Source: Amphibalanus amphitrite
Lineage: Eukaryota; Arthropoda; Thecostraca; Balanomorpha; Balanidae
Direction: 5' to 3'
Assembly (NCBI RefSeq): GCF_019059575.1
Contig: NW_024881678.1
Location: 248,001 to 312,000 of the forward strand
DNA: 64,000 bases
This document shows, in pieces, positions 32,801 to 44,828 of this stretch. The first letter of the stretch is position 1. Each line of letters opens with the position of its first letter. A program made the position numbers and the translations under genes. Under the pieces are notes generated by a model that ran no database searches, was not told where the DNA came from, and saw only the letters and a list, made by a program, of their open reading frames with translations.

Positions 32801-35800
32801 TTAGGTGTGAGGTCATTTGTGGCACGGGGAGGAGTCGGTACCGGTCCTAGCGGGGACGGTGGCTGCGGCAATGCCGTCTCCCCAGGAAATATTAGTCCAG
32901 CGCCATGCCGGGTCGTGAGGTTCCGTCGGCCACAACCCACCGGTGACCCGGGCGGACGTCGGGTCTCGCCGGCAGTCCGCCGGCGCCGTGGATGGCGAGA
33001 CGGGCGAGCTGGTGCCGGAGGCGGGCGGCAGCGCGGCGGCGCCCGACGGCGACGACGTCAGTCAGTCGGAGAGCACGACCAGCGACTGGACGGCGCAGCA
33101 GGACGACGACAGTGACCTGGCAGACGAGGAGGCAGGGCCCACCTACGAGGAGCTCGACGATGCCCGACGTCGCTACCTTCAAGTGGAGCGGGTGGGTGGC
33201 AAGGCCCGACTAGCATGCAGCGTATTGCGCTTCAAACAGAAAATGCGTGTTTCGTAGGGTCTCCCGAATGCTTGCTCCCGTCTGAAAAAAAACCAAATCG
33301 CTTAGTTCAGCCCTGAGGCCACGAAGAAGCTTGTGTTCATTATTATACAAGGGTTCGGTCATTTCAAAACTGTTGCAGCGAAACTTCTGGCTCACCATTT
33401 TGGGGAAAGACGATGAGTCGCCGATGAGCACCGACGCGGCTCGAACTGGGCTCTCGCTACCAGTCGGCTCAGCTCCCAGCGCCTTTCCGACTGACTTTAT
33501 AGACGGGCAGTCGTTTTGGTCACGGGCTCCTAACCATAATTTTCATATCAGTAGTTCTTGAACATAAATAAAGGGTACGATCTTTGAACAGTTGATGTCC
33601 GTGAAGTTCACAGGTTCCACTCAAAGCCTCATTTGAATGGCCCTGTTTTCAGATATCGTACTGGCGTCAGTTTGAGCACGGTATGATCAGCGCCGAGGCT
33701 GTGAGGACGCTGGTCGGATCGACCGAGGTGGCTGCCGACATGGAGGGAGCCTTCCTGTCCATCGACGAGCTACGGAAATCCTGGGAGGTAGGCGGCACGG
33801 AATATACACTGTGTGTGCTTGCCGTGTAATCTGTGGTATTTGATGTTGTTTCTTTAAAGGCAGCTGCTATTAAAAAATACCCCTTTCTTCTGACGTTTGG
33901 ACTGTTATCGAAGGATTACTGGGGCATTATTTTGTCGGGCAGGTGCGCGGAGCGTTCGCCTGGATGCGGCAGCGGCTGGAAACTGTCGCTCGCTCCACAG
34001 AGCTGGACGAAGAAGAAGGCGATCTGCCTCAGGCTAGCTGGCGACAGGTATGCAACAATGACATTATTTGATATTGCAGTCGAGGCGGGGTAAACGCATT
34101 GCACAGGCAAGTTTTGAGACACTGATTTGCCACATTTTTCTAGAGTTGCGTCCTGATTTCCAGCAGAGTGAATATGTTTGTTTCGTAGTACCTAAATTGG
34201 AATAACTTCTTTCTAGAAAATCGTGAGTCATCAACGAATCAGATCGTCATCTTTTCTGAACCGTTTTTATATCTCACCTCATTCTTCATTTTCCCAACCA
34301 AAATTCTTCATTTCAGGCTATTTACCGTAAAGTGGTCAACACCACTTGGTTCGAGGTGCTGGTGTACACGGTCATTCTGCTCAACATGGTCCTCATGATA
34401 CTGGAGCTGACCATGTTCGATAAGATGGCCAAAGAGGACGATCCCGAGCACCAGGCTCGCATCCACAGCATGGAGCCGGACCACAAGAACTCTGCACACC
34501 GCAAACTGGAGCTGCTCCGCTTCTCGGTCAATATATTCTTCTTCCTATTCTACGTGGCCGAAGCAGTGCTAAAGGTGAGATATCGCGGTGAGATGAAGCT
34601 ATAGGTAAGAATAGGCCGTAATATTCTGTCCATACTGTACTACTGTATCATTTGTGTTCCGCAACAGCACGCATTAGCAAACTGAATACCATCTTCAGAT
34701 TATCGGTCTGGGATTCTGCAACTACTGGAGCACCCACTGGAACAAGCTGGACTTTGCCGTGGTGCTGCTGTCGATGGGAGACATCACATTCGAAGTGTGC
34801 TCACTCATCATCCGCGAGGGAATCGACGAGAAGTTCAAGATCATCAGCCCGGCAATCCTGCGCAACATTCGATTCCTTCGCCTGTTCCGCTTCACCCGAG
34901 TGCTGCGACTCATCAAGGTATGTCACGCACTAATAAGGAAATACTCGGAATCGGGCGCTTGACGGAATGACTATGTGCTTATCGTTAAAATGCTGGGGCG
35001 ACTACCGCATCCTCTCGTTCCCAAACGGGAATAGGTATAGTGATACATGTGTAGGGATAACACGTCCTCTGAATTGACTTCATGATAATGATTGACGTCT
35101 TCCGAGTCGTCGGGAATTAACTAATCCTGCTTTCCGTTTTCAGCCGATGGTGCCGCGGATTTTGGACTTTTTGAACCGTCAGATCAACCAGCGGCTGTCG
35201 CTGGGCTACGACATCGGCAAGGGCTATGTAGTGGGAGAGGAGGAGGTGGCCAAGTACATCAACCACATGGTCGACCACAAACAGATACTGGAGAGCCTCA
35301 AACGGCTCTCAGACGAAAGCAGGTAAGTGCGATTCATGGTTGTGGTCCTGTACTGACAGAGCGATGCGTAATATGAATAGTACCGAAGCGCTGTGCAATC
35401 CGCACTGGTATGGTAGTTCTCATAACTGCCTGTGCAACATTTGACGCTACAAACTTTTTGCAGGCTCATGGTGATCCGAGACTTGGGAATGCTGCAGCGA
35501 GAACACCCTGGCATTGCCATAGCCGTGAAGACGCGCCAGGCAGTCCGCTCGGTCCTAAACAACGTCAGGGAAACCATCACCGAACTCAAGGAAGGAGGTC
35601 GGTGGAATAGCGATACAAAAGCATAAATAGTGTCCATGACAATGTCATTACAAATACTGTCCATTAATAATATTCGACGTTATCTACGAAACCCTTAGTA
35701 TCCTTCGAATGTCTAAGTTACCATCGAAATATTGTCCTGTGTTTCTGTGGGACAGGCTTATTGGACGAGGCCGAGTACTCGCGACTGGAGCACATTATCG

Positions 35801-38455
35801 ACGATCGCGTCAAGCTGCTGATGGTCGCCCCACCGTACCTGCCGCCGCTGCCGCCCACCGAGCTGCTCAAGAACATCCACTGGGTCGGCAAAAACCAGCT
35901 CCTGGTCGACCACCTGGAGGTCAGAACATCTCATTGGTCCACACATTTGGCAGCCCTCTGTTTAATCGTACTGCTCTTCGAAAAATCACTTACTTACATT
36001 TTCCAGCTAATTGTTTCAGTACTTTGATGGCCTACAAAAATGCGTTTTTATTATCGTAAGCAAAACGGTACCTGCATTACCGTAAATGGTGCTGGAGCGC
36101 GATGGGCGTAAACGATAATAATAAAGGCCTGCGTCTGCTTAATAATGTTCATCATATGTCGTTTCACGCCCTTCAGAGTCATGCACAACTAGTAAACCTG
36201 GACTTTGGTGACAAAGTGAAGGACTACGGAGATGCTCCTAACGGCATTTACATCATAGTCTCCGGTATGCTGAGAGTAGAATGCCGTGAACCCGCCAAGC
36301 TTCATGAAGTGAGTATAATTGCGTAGTGACATGAAATGTATGGAGCTGTTTCCATTCATGCAAATTACTCGTATGCTAAAACAATCATTTAAAAGGGTCA
36401 TTCATTGGCTTCAGCATTTCTTAAATATTTTTCAACATAAATCCGGTTAGGCCAAAATTAAGCGGTATTTGAAGTACTGAAACGCATGTTTTAATCAATC
36501 TGATCTGGTAGATGACTACTCAGTACTCACAGCGATAAACACCGCTGCACATTGCAGGAGATTCTGAAGACGGGCGTGCTGCCCAACTCGGAGATCCTGG
36601 CCCCCTCGTACGAGGTGTCCGTACTGCGCGACTACGTCGGCGCCGGTAATGTGATTGGCGAGGTGGGGGTACTGACTGGCCGACACCGGGACGCCAGCGT
36701 CGAGTGTGAGACCGCCGTGCAGGCCTACTACATCTCCAACGAGGTGAGGGACACGGGCAAACGGATACAGACGCATGCGTTACGAATAATCAGACGGACA
36801 GATAAACACATAATTTGTTTTATTTTTTTTTTAAATAATTTTAGTCCGAACCTTTTGATAGGAAGGATTCACAAGGACAGAGCCACCGCTAAGCGAAGCT
36901 TGTTGCGGTGACCCTGCCCTCTACCCTCCGATCGCGCCAATTCCAGTTCTATGGCAGAATTTAGAGTCCAAGGTTTAACGTGCGCACATAGCCGCGCACG
37001 GCCGGTCCCCTCACTGACTTCGCCTGGCTACGGCCTGCCACCAACCGCAACCATACCTGTCAGGAGGCCCATAAATGTCAAGCGCCCGTCGCGCTTCGAA
37101 CCCGGACTGTTGTAACCGGGAACGCGTGCTCTCACCACGCGGAGTCCAACGCTCTACCAACTGAGCTACGGGACCGGACCGGCAAATACGCATGTGGGCA
37201 ACATATGTAGACACTGACATGACAGGCATGCACACATCAAATCCGTACTCACAACTCAAAATGAGTAAAATCGCACACTGAGTACGACCTCGAGGGCTTC
37301 AGCTGATCAGCTATTTGATAAGTTTTTGCTTCTCCCGACAGGTGATGGCAGAGATGCGTTCCAAGTTCGGCGAAGGCCCCGAGAACCTCGAGTACATGAT
37401 GTGGCGCAGCATCGCCATGCGAGTGGCAATCAACGTGCTGATGGACCAGTCCCAGTACCAGGTGAGCCGCCCTCAGTGGTTTCCAGCCGCGTTTGAGCGC
37501 ATAATGAACTATATGAAAATATATGCAATAAGCATGCCAGACTCACGAAAGCAAACCAAATAACGTTAGCATAGGCTGTTGGCATCATTTTTGGCGACGC
37601 TTCTTTTCGTGACGCTTCAGCCGCGGCTCACTGGCAATGGCAGACCAAACATTTTAAATATTTCTCTCGAGAAGTTTTGTGTTGTTACATTCATTTGACT
37701 CGGCCACTCGTTTACAGTCGTGGACGCAGCAGAGGATAAAAATCTACGTAGAGAAATGCTTCCTTCCCAAGCTGGACTACAAGAAGACATTCACAGCGGT
37801 TGATTATTTGGAAGACGTGATCTTAGTGCAGGGCAAGGCGATGAATCCCCATACCAGAGAGGTGAGTCACTGCGCTCCAGCGATACGTCTGTGTCATTTC
37901 ACACATCGCAAAACCTATTTAGCTCGATTAGTAGGTTTGAAACCGAAGCTTACCGTCGGTATAATTTAACGTCGGCTATATTTCAGCTTGTTGTCGAATT
38001 TTGATAGGTGGAATATTGCGGACGTTGTAAAAGAGGTCCGCATCTGCTGGAATTCATAAATAATGGTCGAAAATCAGCGCCTACCGTCCGTTTTCGCTCG
38101 AATATGATTGCTCTCAATAATTCACCGTGTTTATTTGTGTTTTCCGCAGGTGTTCACGGCGCCGACGTACGTGCCGCGCACGGTGCACCAGCTGGCCTTT
38201 CTGACGGAGCGCCGTTCGAGCACCAGCGGCTCGGCCGTGCTGCCGCGGCTGCTGGTCATCCCCGGCGCCGACATGCCGCAGTCAGACATCTGGGAGATGA
38301 TGGGATACGACGCCGACGCCATCGCCACCAAGACTGTCAGCTCGGTGGCCAGCTGTAACATCCACACCAAGTCGTCCCGCGGCCTGCTGGCCTCCCGGCC
38401 GTCACTGTCCGGAGCCAACCGAGCGTCGCCGTCCATGCCGAGGGTCGACGAGTAG
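23835..38455 (+). CDS. SLC9C1: Voltage-sensing, cNMP-gated Na+/H+ exchanger (sperm NHE type), 23 exons
   Basis: A plasma-membrane exchanger that, in sea urchin and mammalian sperm, raises flagellar pH on hyperpolarisation and is modulated by cAMP. One frame runs through 23835-23934, 24420-24853, 25056-25221, 25705-25821, 29199-29375, 29597-29690, 29864-30007, 30245-30473, 30773-30930, 31483-31741, 32976-33191 (possibly optional), 33653-33787, 33943-34047, 34317-34574, 34699-34917, 35144-35322, 35464-35597, 35756-35919, 36177-36308, 36558-36743, 37342-37461, 37718-37861, 38150-38455. That gives 1391 codons, or 1319 without the optional exon. The exchanger core shows ATDPVAVVSLL, LIEGESLMNDGSAIV and WGGLRGAVGLSLAL. 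A voltage sensor follows (S1-S4, residues about 789-937; S4 is RNIRFLRLFRFTRVLRLIK), then a cyclic-nucleotide-binding domain (about 1097-1202) with GIYIIVSG and GEVGVLTGRHRDASVE. The start MSFYPNES is the first ATG in an open exon with a good donor. The exon 8 donor (GTCCGT) is weak. Confidence 0.92.
26058..26640. repeat. Degenerate low-complexity array in SLC9C1 intron 4
   Basis: Irregular repetition of CGCCCGCCCGCCGCAAA, ACGCAAACACCGCAAAA and CCGAAACGCC with A-runs. Several long spurious open frames on both strands arise from the repetition. The unit is about 25-35 bp and poorly preserved. The other strand is G/T-rich with many GGGCGGGCGG runs. Confidence 0.85.
26641..27400. other. Intron 4 sequence, probable old repeat
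   Basis: No exon is recognised. Local repeats of GGCACGTGGCACGTG (27078-27095 and 27270-27282) and ACCCATGGG-type palindromes suggest a degraded mobile element; its ends were not found. Confidence 0.3.
27402..28366. mobile_element. 965-bp TA-flanked element in SLC9C1 intron 4
   Basis: The inverted ends GGGGAGAGCGGGG / CCCCACTCTCCCC sit inside TA dinucleotides (27400-27401 and 28367-28368), the duplication made by Tc1/mariner-type transposases. The subterminal GAGTTGTATCA motif recurs in direct and inverted orientation through the element (for example near 27418, 27772 and 28140). A short (TATG)n run lies at 27810-27830. No transposase frame is seen, so it is non-autonomous. Confidence 0.65.
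28369..29198. other. Remainder of SLC9C1 intron 4
   Basis: Nothing recognised apart from the acceptor GTTTCCAG before exon 5 at 29199. Confidence 0.35.
31998..32769 (-). mobile_element. TTAA-flanked non-autonomous element, copy D
   Basis: It lies in SLC9C1 intron 10, flanked by TTAA at 31994-31997 and 32770-32773. The ends are CCCTCACCGGCACAGG / GTGCCGGCGAGGG, with G/C-runs inside and the duplicated terminal motif at the right end. It is a reverse-oriented relative of copy B. The interior has TGACC/GGTCA runs near 32150-32175, 32320-32360 and 32530-32575. Confidence 0.82.
32976..33191 (+). other. Candidate optional SLC9C1 exon 11, acidic linker
   Basis: Seventy-two codons in phase 0/0 between acceptor CGCCGGCAG and donor GTGGGT. 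The encoded stretch is rich in Asp, Glu, Ser and Ala and ends EELDDARRRYLQVER. Exon 10 ends FEMANDARVRYLKTEK, so the two ends are alike, and either joins naturally to exon 12 (ISYWRQFEHG). Skipping exon 11 keeps the frame. It may be a partly duplicated, alternatively used exon. Without transcript data its inclusion is unproven. Confidence 0.5.
36975..37180 (-). mobile_element. tRNA-derived SINE in SLC9C1 intron 20
   Basis: On the minus strand the head reads GGTCCCGTAGCTCAGTTGG (RNA polymerase III A box) followed about 55 bp later by GGGTTCGAAGC (B box). The presumed anticodon arm does not fold as a clean tRNA, and about 115 bp of unrelated tail follow, so this is a SINE rather than a tRNA gene. 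The tail boundary near 36975 is approximate. Confidence 0.7.
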
Positions 38456-39240
38456 CGACGGAGGTTCGGGAATCAGGAAGGGCCAGTCGGTCAAAGATGG
38501 ATGCAGAATCTCAGCTAGGTGAGGGACAGAGCTGGTCCTCAGGCAGCCTAGACTCAGCACTGCGATCCCGCCTTCAAAGAGGCTGATTTTCGTCAGATTT
38601 CAGTTGTACCTAATGATAAACTGCATCAATATCTATTTGAGCTCGGCGATTAAGCACAAACAGCATTCGCAGAGCATTTAGGACGTGCGATGTAACAATG
38701 TAGGTTGTAGAACTTGGAAAGTTGTATGCACATGATGCAATCATGAGATGTAAATGCTCGCAAATAAAGGTTGTTGTCTGTTCACCATTACAAATGATTT
38801 TAGTCGATGACGCCAATTCGGATTGAACGATTTAGTCAATTACGTCAATTTGGATTGAACGCTTGTGCCTGCGGTTAGCGAAGCCTGGCGAGCAGTCTTT
38901 CTCGCCTTTTCCTTTCTCTCGCTCTACTAAAGCGCGACGCGTTTTTTTTATGGCAGCAAAAGATAACAGCTCAATTCTCTTATGAGTGAACACAAATGTA
39001 AAAAATATACCATTTTCATAAAAAGGAAGCTTTAAAGTAGCGTGGACGGATGTTGAAAAGTCATTTCGGTTCTTTTATGATAATCGAGATCGAAATTGAT
39101 TGAAATGGAAAAACTTGTAGGCTAGATGAAAATGACATTTCCAGCAAAATGTAATTTTCATCAATCCCTTTTGTAGAAGAAAGGTCACAGTAGAATATTG
39201 CATATCATTTCGCTCATCTTTCTCGGATAATTTAAAAATG
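38456..39240 (+). other. SLC9C1 3' UTR and downstream flank
   Basis: An AATAAA poly(A) signal at 38763-38768, about 310 bases after the stop codon, followed by a T-rich tract, probably ends the SLC9C1 transcript. The rest is AT-rich and unremarkable up to the LTR element's target site. Confidence 0.55.
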
Positions 39241-39568
39241 AATTTGTAGCGGGGCTCGGCTGCAAGATATTTTATTTGTTTGTTTGATTTGCGAGGCTGG
39301 TCAGTCACTGGCGGACACATAGACTGCTACACTGATGGAGTGGGCAATGGGGTTAAGTTGGAATGCAAAAAAAGGATCTCTGACAAGGTTACCCTGATAA
39401 ATCTCTCTTCCCGATCAAAGGATTAAAATAACGAAAGTTCATTAACGTTGCAAACTTCCATTAACTGCACAGAGGGGCGCCTCCCACTGGATATAACCAT
39501 TCATGCTCCCATTCACACCATCATGCACACTTCCCATTCATACAAATTAAAACACCAGGTCGCTAAAC

Positions 39569-42100
39569 CAGGGGCGGCGGATTCGGGGGGGCAGGGGGGG
39601 CAGCTGCCCCCCCTGGCAAAATCGTGGGGGGGGGCAAAAGTATCTTTTTGCCCCCCCATAATTTGCGACAAAGCTTAGACAAGAAACCATATACCTGATT
39701 ATTCTGTTCGATCATCTGAAGATGTAACCAGATGCCCATATACTTTCAAACGTTGTCTTTCTTAATTGGCAAGCGTTCGCGTTCAATTGAAGTTTTCCTC
39801 TCTTCAACTTAGTTTTGGAGGCATTATAAGCGTCAACATGACGCACCGGCAACCCAGGCCTTCAGTGACCGCTTACAGGGGCGACAGATACAGGCAGAGG
39901 AGGCATCGTCCCCTAAGAAACTTTTGGAGGAGGGGCAAACGTTACAACGTATATTCTTGCCCCTCCATAATTTGTGCCCTAATCATGAAGAAAATTTCAT
40001 AACCTGATATTGCAGCTATGCGCTCCTACAGTTTGTCCAACGGTGCCTTTTGAATATGTGTAAATGCCAACCATTTCCGCTTTATATCATTTTTTTTTGT
40101 CTTTTTAGATTCGATTTAGAGATATTTTAAGTGTGCAAGAGACGCAACTCATACCTTCAGTGGTCGTTTGCCGCTATTTTGTACCTACATAAATGCCAAA
40201 TCGCAAGCGATCGGAGACGGAAGGGCTAGCCATTCGTTTGCGGGTAGTTAGGACTGATGCGCTCATAATAAGCCACTCGCCTGATTTTTTTTTCAAGCGC
40301 AACAGTTTCCAGCGCATAAAATGGTAAACGCCGAGGTCGTACTTACACATTGACCACATTGACCAATGCACGGTCGACGGTATGGTATGACACCCAAAAG
40401 CCAGTCATCAGAGATCTGCTTTGGGCATTCGGAGGCTTGTGTGGGGCCAGTGTTAAAACTGGATGTTCACAGTTCAGTATCCGCTTTATTTCAGTTTTTA
40501 CTATTAAAAAAACAAAAATTAATGATGGAAACTTTTGAGGGTTAGGGCACTGATCATTAGTGCCCCCCCCCCCCCCCTCTGTCTATAGGCTGGCTATAGA
40601 ATAAAGAGCATCAACCACGAACAGTAGCGGCGGAACACCTTCAATTAAGGGAGGGGGGGACACTGCCGACTTTTGGTCCCATTCTTTCCATGAAATGCCA
40701 AAATCAAAGGGGGGCACGGTGCCCCCGTGCCCTCCCCGTTCCGCCGCCTATGAACACGAAAGCAAAATCTAAGGCATTTTGGAAAAATGAGTATGCCCCG
40801 CAGCGTCCGATAACTACCACTTTCCATTGGGTCAAGCCAACCAAGTGTATAGCTATGAATATTTTTTTATTCATATATTATTTTCATAATATTATATATT
40901 CATATATTCATAATATTATTTTAGTATGTATATACTTGGCTTGGCCAAGTGTATACACTTGGCCAAACCAAGTGTATAATGGCACTTAACGATAGCACTA
41001 ACCTTGTCTCACTTTTCGTTGAAGTCTGTTCCGAATGGTTTCGGCCACAGACTGGCTGCACTGAGGTCGTTTGGTATGTGCAACTGTAATTAAAGCCACC
41101 TGAGGCGCCCTGACACCAGGCTGAAGCTGGGTTGGAAATGCTTCGTCTTTGCAGATATCACTGGCCACTGATTCTCGAGTGCCTGAACCGGTAGATGTCG
41201 TGGCAAAATTTGGTGTGATAATTTGGACCTCACCGCAGTCAGCACACCCTAAGGCCCTAATAAAGAAACGCCCCACCCAGAGCTTCTGGATTCTCGTTCC
41301 AGTCCAACGTTCCTTCACCTCAGCCCGCCGCCGCGCTCCCTCGCCCTCCGTTCCCAGCTTGACGAGCGTTTGGGCCTTAGTTAAGCCATGCTGTAGGCTT
41401 ACTGTATAAACCCATCGAGACAGCCCGTCTCGGTGAGTTTAGTTGGCGAACTACTGCCTTGGGGTGGGTTTCTGGCGGATTGCTGTCCCAATAGGTTTAG
41501 ATGCGACCGACTGTCTCTGAATGTTTGAGCGGTCTCCTCCCGCTGTGAGCTAGTTTCAGTTGATATCTGTCTCAGAAATACTTTTTAATGGAAGGTTAAG
41601 CGGAAATCGAACGTAAAATGAACAGAAGAAATGGTAACCAGTTACCTCATTGCAAAGAATAGCGCTCGCCTACTTCAAAAGGTTTGGCACCGTTCTTCAA
41701 CATCTGATATGCGATCGGGTTATGGCACAATTTTTCCCATTGGAGCTTTTTTTCTAATACAGCAATACGAAAAGCGTTACATCGTCCACTGGCGGATCCA
41801 GGGAGCGGGCATTTAATGCAAATATTTACTCCCCCTCCCCCTGGCTCCTGCATCGCCCGAAATAGACAAAACGTACCTTATGTTTCCTAATAATAACACT
41901 TTTATCATATTTTTTTGCTTTATGCTGTTCAGCAGTAGGTAAGCCCGTAAGGAATCGAAATCCGAGGAGTTTTTGGATTTTGGACACTTTTTTGGGGGTA
42001 TGTCCCCTACAGCGTCGAAAACGCCTTTCTGGATCCGCCTATGACATTATATCGACTGGGATCTTGCCCCCCCACGCCAAAATCGAATCCGCCGCCACTG
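39569..42100. mobile_element. hAT-type element, 2.5 kb, inside the 3' LTR
   Basis: The ends CAGGGGCGGCGGATTCG and CGAATCCGCCGCCACTG are inverted. The 8-bp target CGCTAAAC is duplicated at 39561-39568 and 42101-42108, while the other LTR has it once at 52557-52564. The interior holds G/C-runs, the sequence TTGCCCC(C)CCATAATTTG twice (39648 and 39957), an ACTTGG/CCAAGT palindrome cluster near 40930-40975 and a nested MITE. No hAT transposase domain is recognised, so it is non-autonomous. Confidence 0.88.
40622..40752 (+). mobile_element. hAT-type MITE nested in the 2.5-kb hAT element
   Basis: Third copy of the family at 2822-2974, starting CAGTAGCGGCGGAACACC and ending GTTCCGCCGCCTATG. The flanking 8-mers ACCACGAA and AACACGAA match at seven of eight positions. 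It is a nested insertion or was carried along with the host element. Confidence 0.75.
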
Positions 42101-44828
42101 CGCTAAACTGGCCCCTCCCTGTTTACCTAACCTCCCCCAGTGGTGTACAGTAGCCGTTCGTAAGCATGCGTCAAAACCTTTGTCCTTTGCCATTATACAT
42201 GATCTCTGGAAATTTCCTTCTTAAGATTTACGTCCGTTGCTTGATAAAATGTATTATTCCCCATTCGACTGCTATAGTTCTCTCTTAAAGCTCGCCCCTA
42301 AAAGAAATACAACCCTTCCCAAAATACTCATTAACTCCAACCGGCTTTATTCACCTTGCGATTTCCGTTTACAATTAACCAATATGGCTCAATCATCATA
42401 GATAATACCGATCGAGTGACAATAACATACACGTCATACCTTGTCGGATCTTGGCCCTCCCCTCTTTCTGATATCTACGGCAGCGGAGGCCTGAAACCCT
42501 AACATTAAACGCCCCAGTCACATGATCGACGCAAGACGGGCTAAGGGTGCGTGGCGGCACGATGTGAACGAGTGCTGCCGCCGTCTTAGTGCCGACATGT
42601 GATGGGCCTAACCCGCACGTCGCCGGTGGCGCGGCCGTGCCCTACCTATCCCCCGGGTCATAAAACTGTCAGTTAGGTTCCGCAGGTAACACTACACCGT
42701 AGGTTCTATGAGGGACATAACCTATCCTTTTGCCGGAGTGAGATTTTAAAGCAGGCCGGATTTCCCTGCCTTTTAGAGGGTCCAACCCTCCTTCCGAATC
42801 ACTCCGGGTGGCCGAAATTTAAGGACGACTCAGCAACTTCGCCCCGTGGTGCCCTTACCGCGCCAAACCACGCCCGTGGGGTATTCCATCTTCCCACACA
42901 CCCCGGGTCCCTTCCCGCCCAGGGGCCTTGGAGCAGCCGGACCTATCTGCCACTACCCCGCATCTGGCCGGAGGGAGTACTTAGTGCACCTTTCTGGAGG
43001 CCTCCCTCTTCCAGGATCTTGAGACCAATAATAATGCGTCTTTCTGACGCGCTAGTCTCCCCCCCCCCCCCCCCTTCGGGACGCCACCCGAGTTTCTACA
43101 CGGCCTTCGAGTTACCGCCCTTCTCTGGACCCCGATATCCCGGCCGTTCCCTCCCTAAACTGCCGTCGCAGACCCTACTCGAAATGACCAACGCGCGCCC
43201 ATGGCTACGTGGCTGCCCGCGACATGGCCAGTGTCGGCTCGCAGCCCTCACATGGTTCGCACGCGTGGTATATATATTGTTACCTGGTCGGCCCCGGAAC
43301 TCAAGCCGGTTTCCCGCGCCACTCCGGCGCAATACCCTTCCTATATCTTCCTGAATACCTTCCCGCGCTATACCTGCGCAATAATTAGCAGCGTGACCAG
43401 GTCCTACCCAATTCCGTTCTCGTGACCTGCTGGTGAACGGTTTCCTGCGGTGGACTCCGTTCGGCAGGACACGCCGGATACATCCTAACTTTTTTATCAC
43501 CGGAGTGGGGAGTTATAGGCGGGCGGGATGCTTCCTGCCTGAGGGGTATACCGATCCATGCCGATCGACCCTCGCTTTAGAACCACTCCGGCGGCCGAAA
43601 TGTTGACGAACGGGTGAACAATCCCGTACGGTGGCTCTCTCCGCGACAACCCACGTTCGTGAGACGCTGTGCCCTCACGCAATACCGGGGAAAACTCACA
43701 CCCTGAATCGAACATTCCTGCATGAGGACCTCCCGTAATCGAGCAACACTTTCTGTGTCCCTCTGAACTGGTCATTGGGGAGATATAAGATCTGAAAGGC
43801 ACCGTTCTGGCACCTCCCCAAAGCCAGGTGGTGCGACGGCCTGTACACTCATCGTGAATGCTCCGTCGCACCCCACCGGTTTCCCGCCTGAGTCACCAGG
43901 ACTTAAAAGTTCCTTAAATCTTAGCCGAGACCAAGACACGGCTATTTATTTTGCCCGACTTACGCCGTAGAAACATCCAGAGGGGCATTTGACGAGCCAG
44001 ATCATTCAAACGTAAGAGCATGTTGTTTGAGTCACTTGGGTCGTCGTCACTGTCTACTGAATGATGTTGAACCTTTGCCCGAAATGCGTTTATCTCAAAA
44101 TGACTCAGAGTAAAACGCGCACAAAATAATCAAGTAAACGAAATTATTTATATCTAACTACCTTAGGACGGAGAACCTACGAAACAAGCCAACAGAGCCG
44201 ATCTCCTTAGTGTTCAGCACACAATAACCAAATTTAATACTTCCTCGTCTCATACACCTGAATTGTAACCGTAACTCCCCGACCTCCTCTTGGCCCAGAA
44301 ACCTAACGTCCTGACCTCCCGGTGGCCTTACTCGTACCCGACCTGTACCCCCCATTAGACCGGCCTTCCTACCCTTTTACTACCTTGGCTCTCTATAACC
44401 TTCCCTATGAACTGTAATCTCGTTCTGATTCGATACCAACTTAAACGAGCACTGACATACATTTACCATAGTTTAGTCATTCAATAGCTTAATTTAAACT
44501 CTCCTCCCCCACTCCCATTTCTCATCAGTTAAGTAGTCGCGTCGGTGGGCTTATCACACACAGGGGTGTCACATGCATAGACAGCCTCGCAGCCCCTAAA
44601 CATTACGCCAACCAATGTATCCCATATCTGTATCCTTTATCCTATACTTAGCTCGTAATCCCTCCTAGAGTATCCCATCCTTAAAAAAAACATAAAAAAC
44701 ATAAAAAACAAAACTACGATCATGTTCGCCCTTAACATACTAAAGTTACCACTGCTACCGACACAGAATCTAAGAAAGCAGGGCCCTACGCGCATCGGTC
44801 GCCGAACCGGGTTTCGAACTGGAATCAA

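Noticed and set aside
37095-37175. A functional tRNA gene
   Set aside because: A and B boxes are present, but the anticodon arm and acceptor stem do not pair properly and a SINE tail follows.
37011-37259. Frame containing SGPVAQLVERW
   Set aside because: This peptide is the usual false translation of a tRNA-like A-box region; the DNA is a SINE. The similar frame at 56175-56411 is the same artefact.
43096-43871. Open frames of 124-134 codons in the LTR (and again at 53606-54321)
   Set aside because: They recur only because the LTRs are duplicates. A small indel near 43243 versus 53693 changes one frame's end, which argues against coding.
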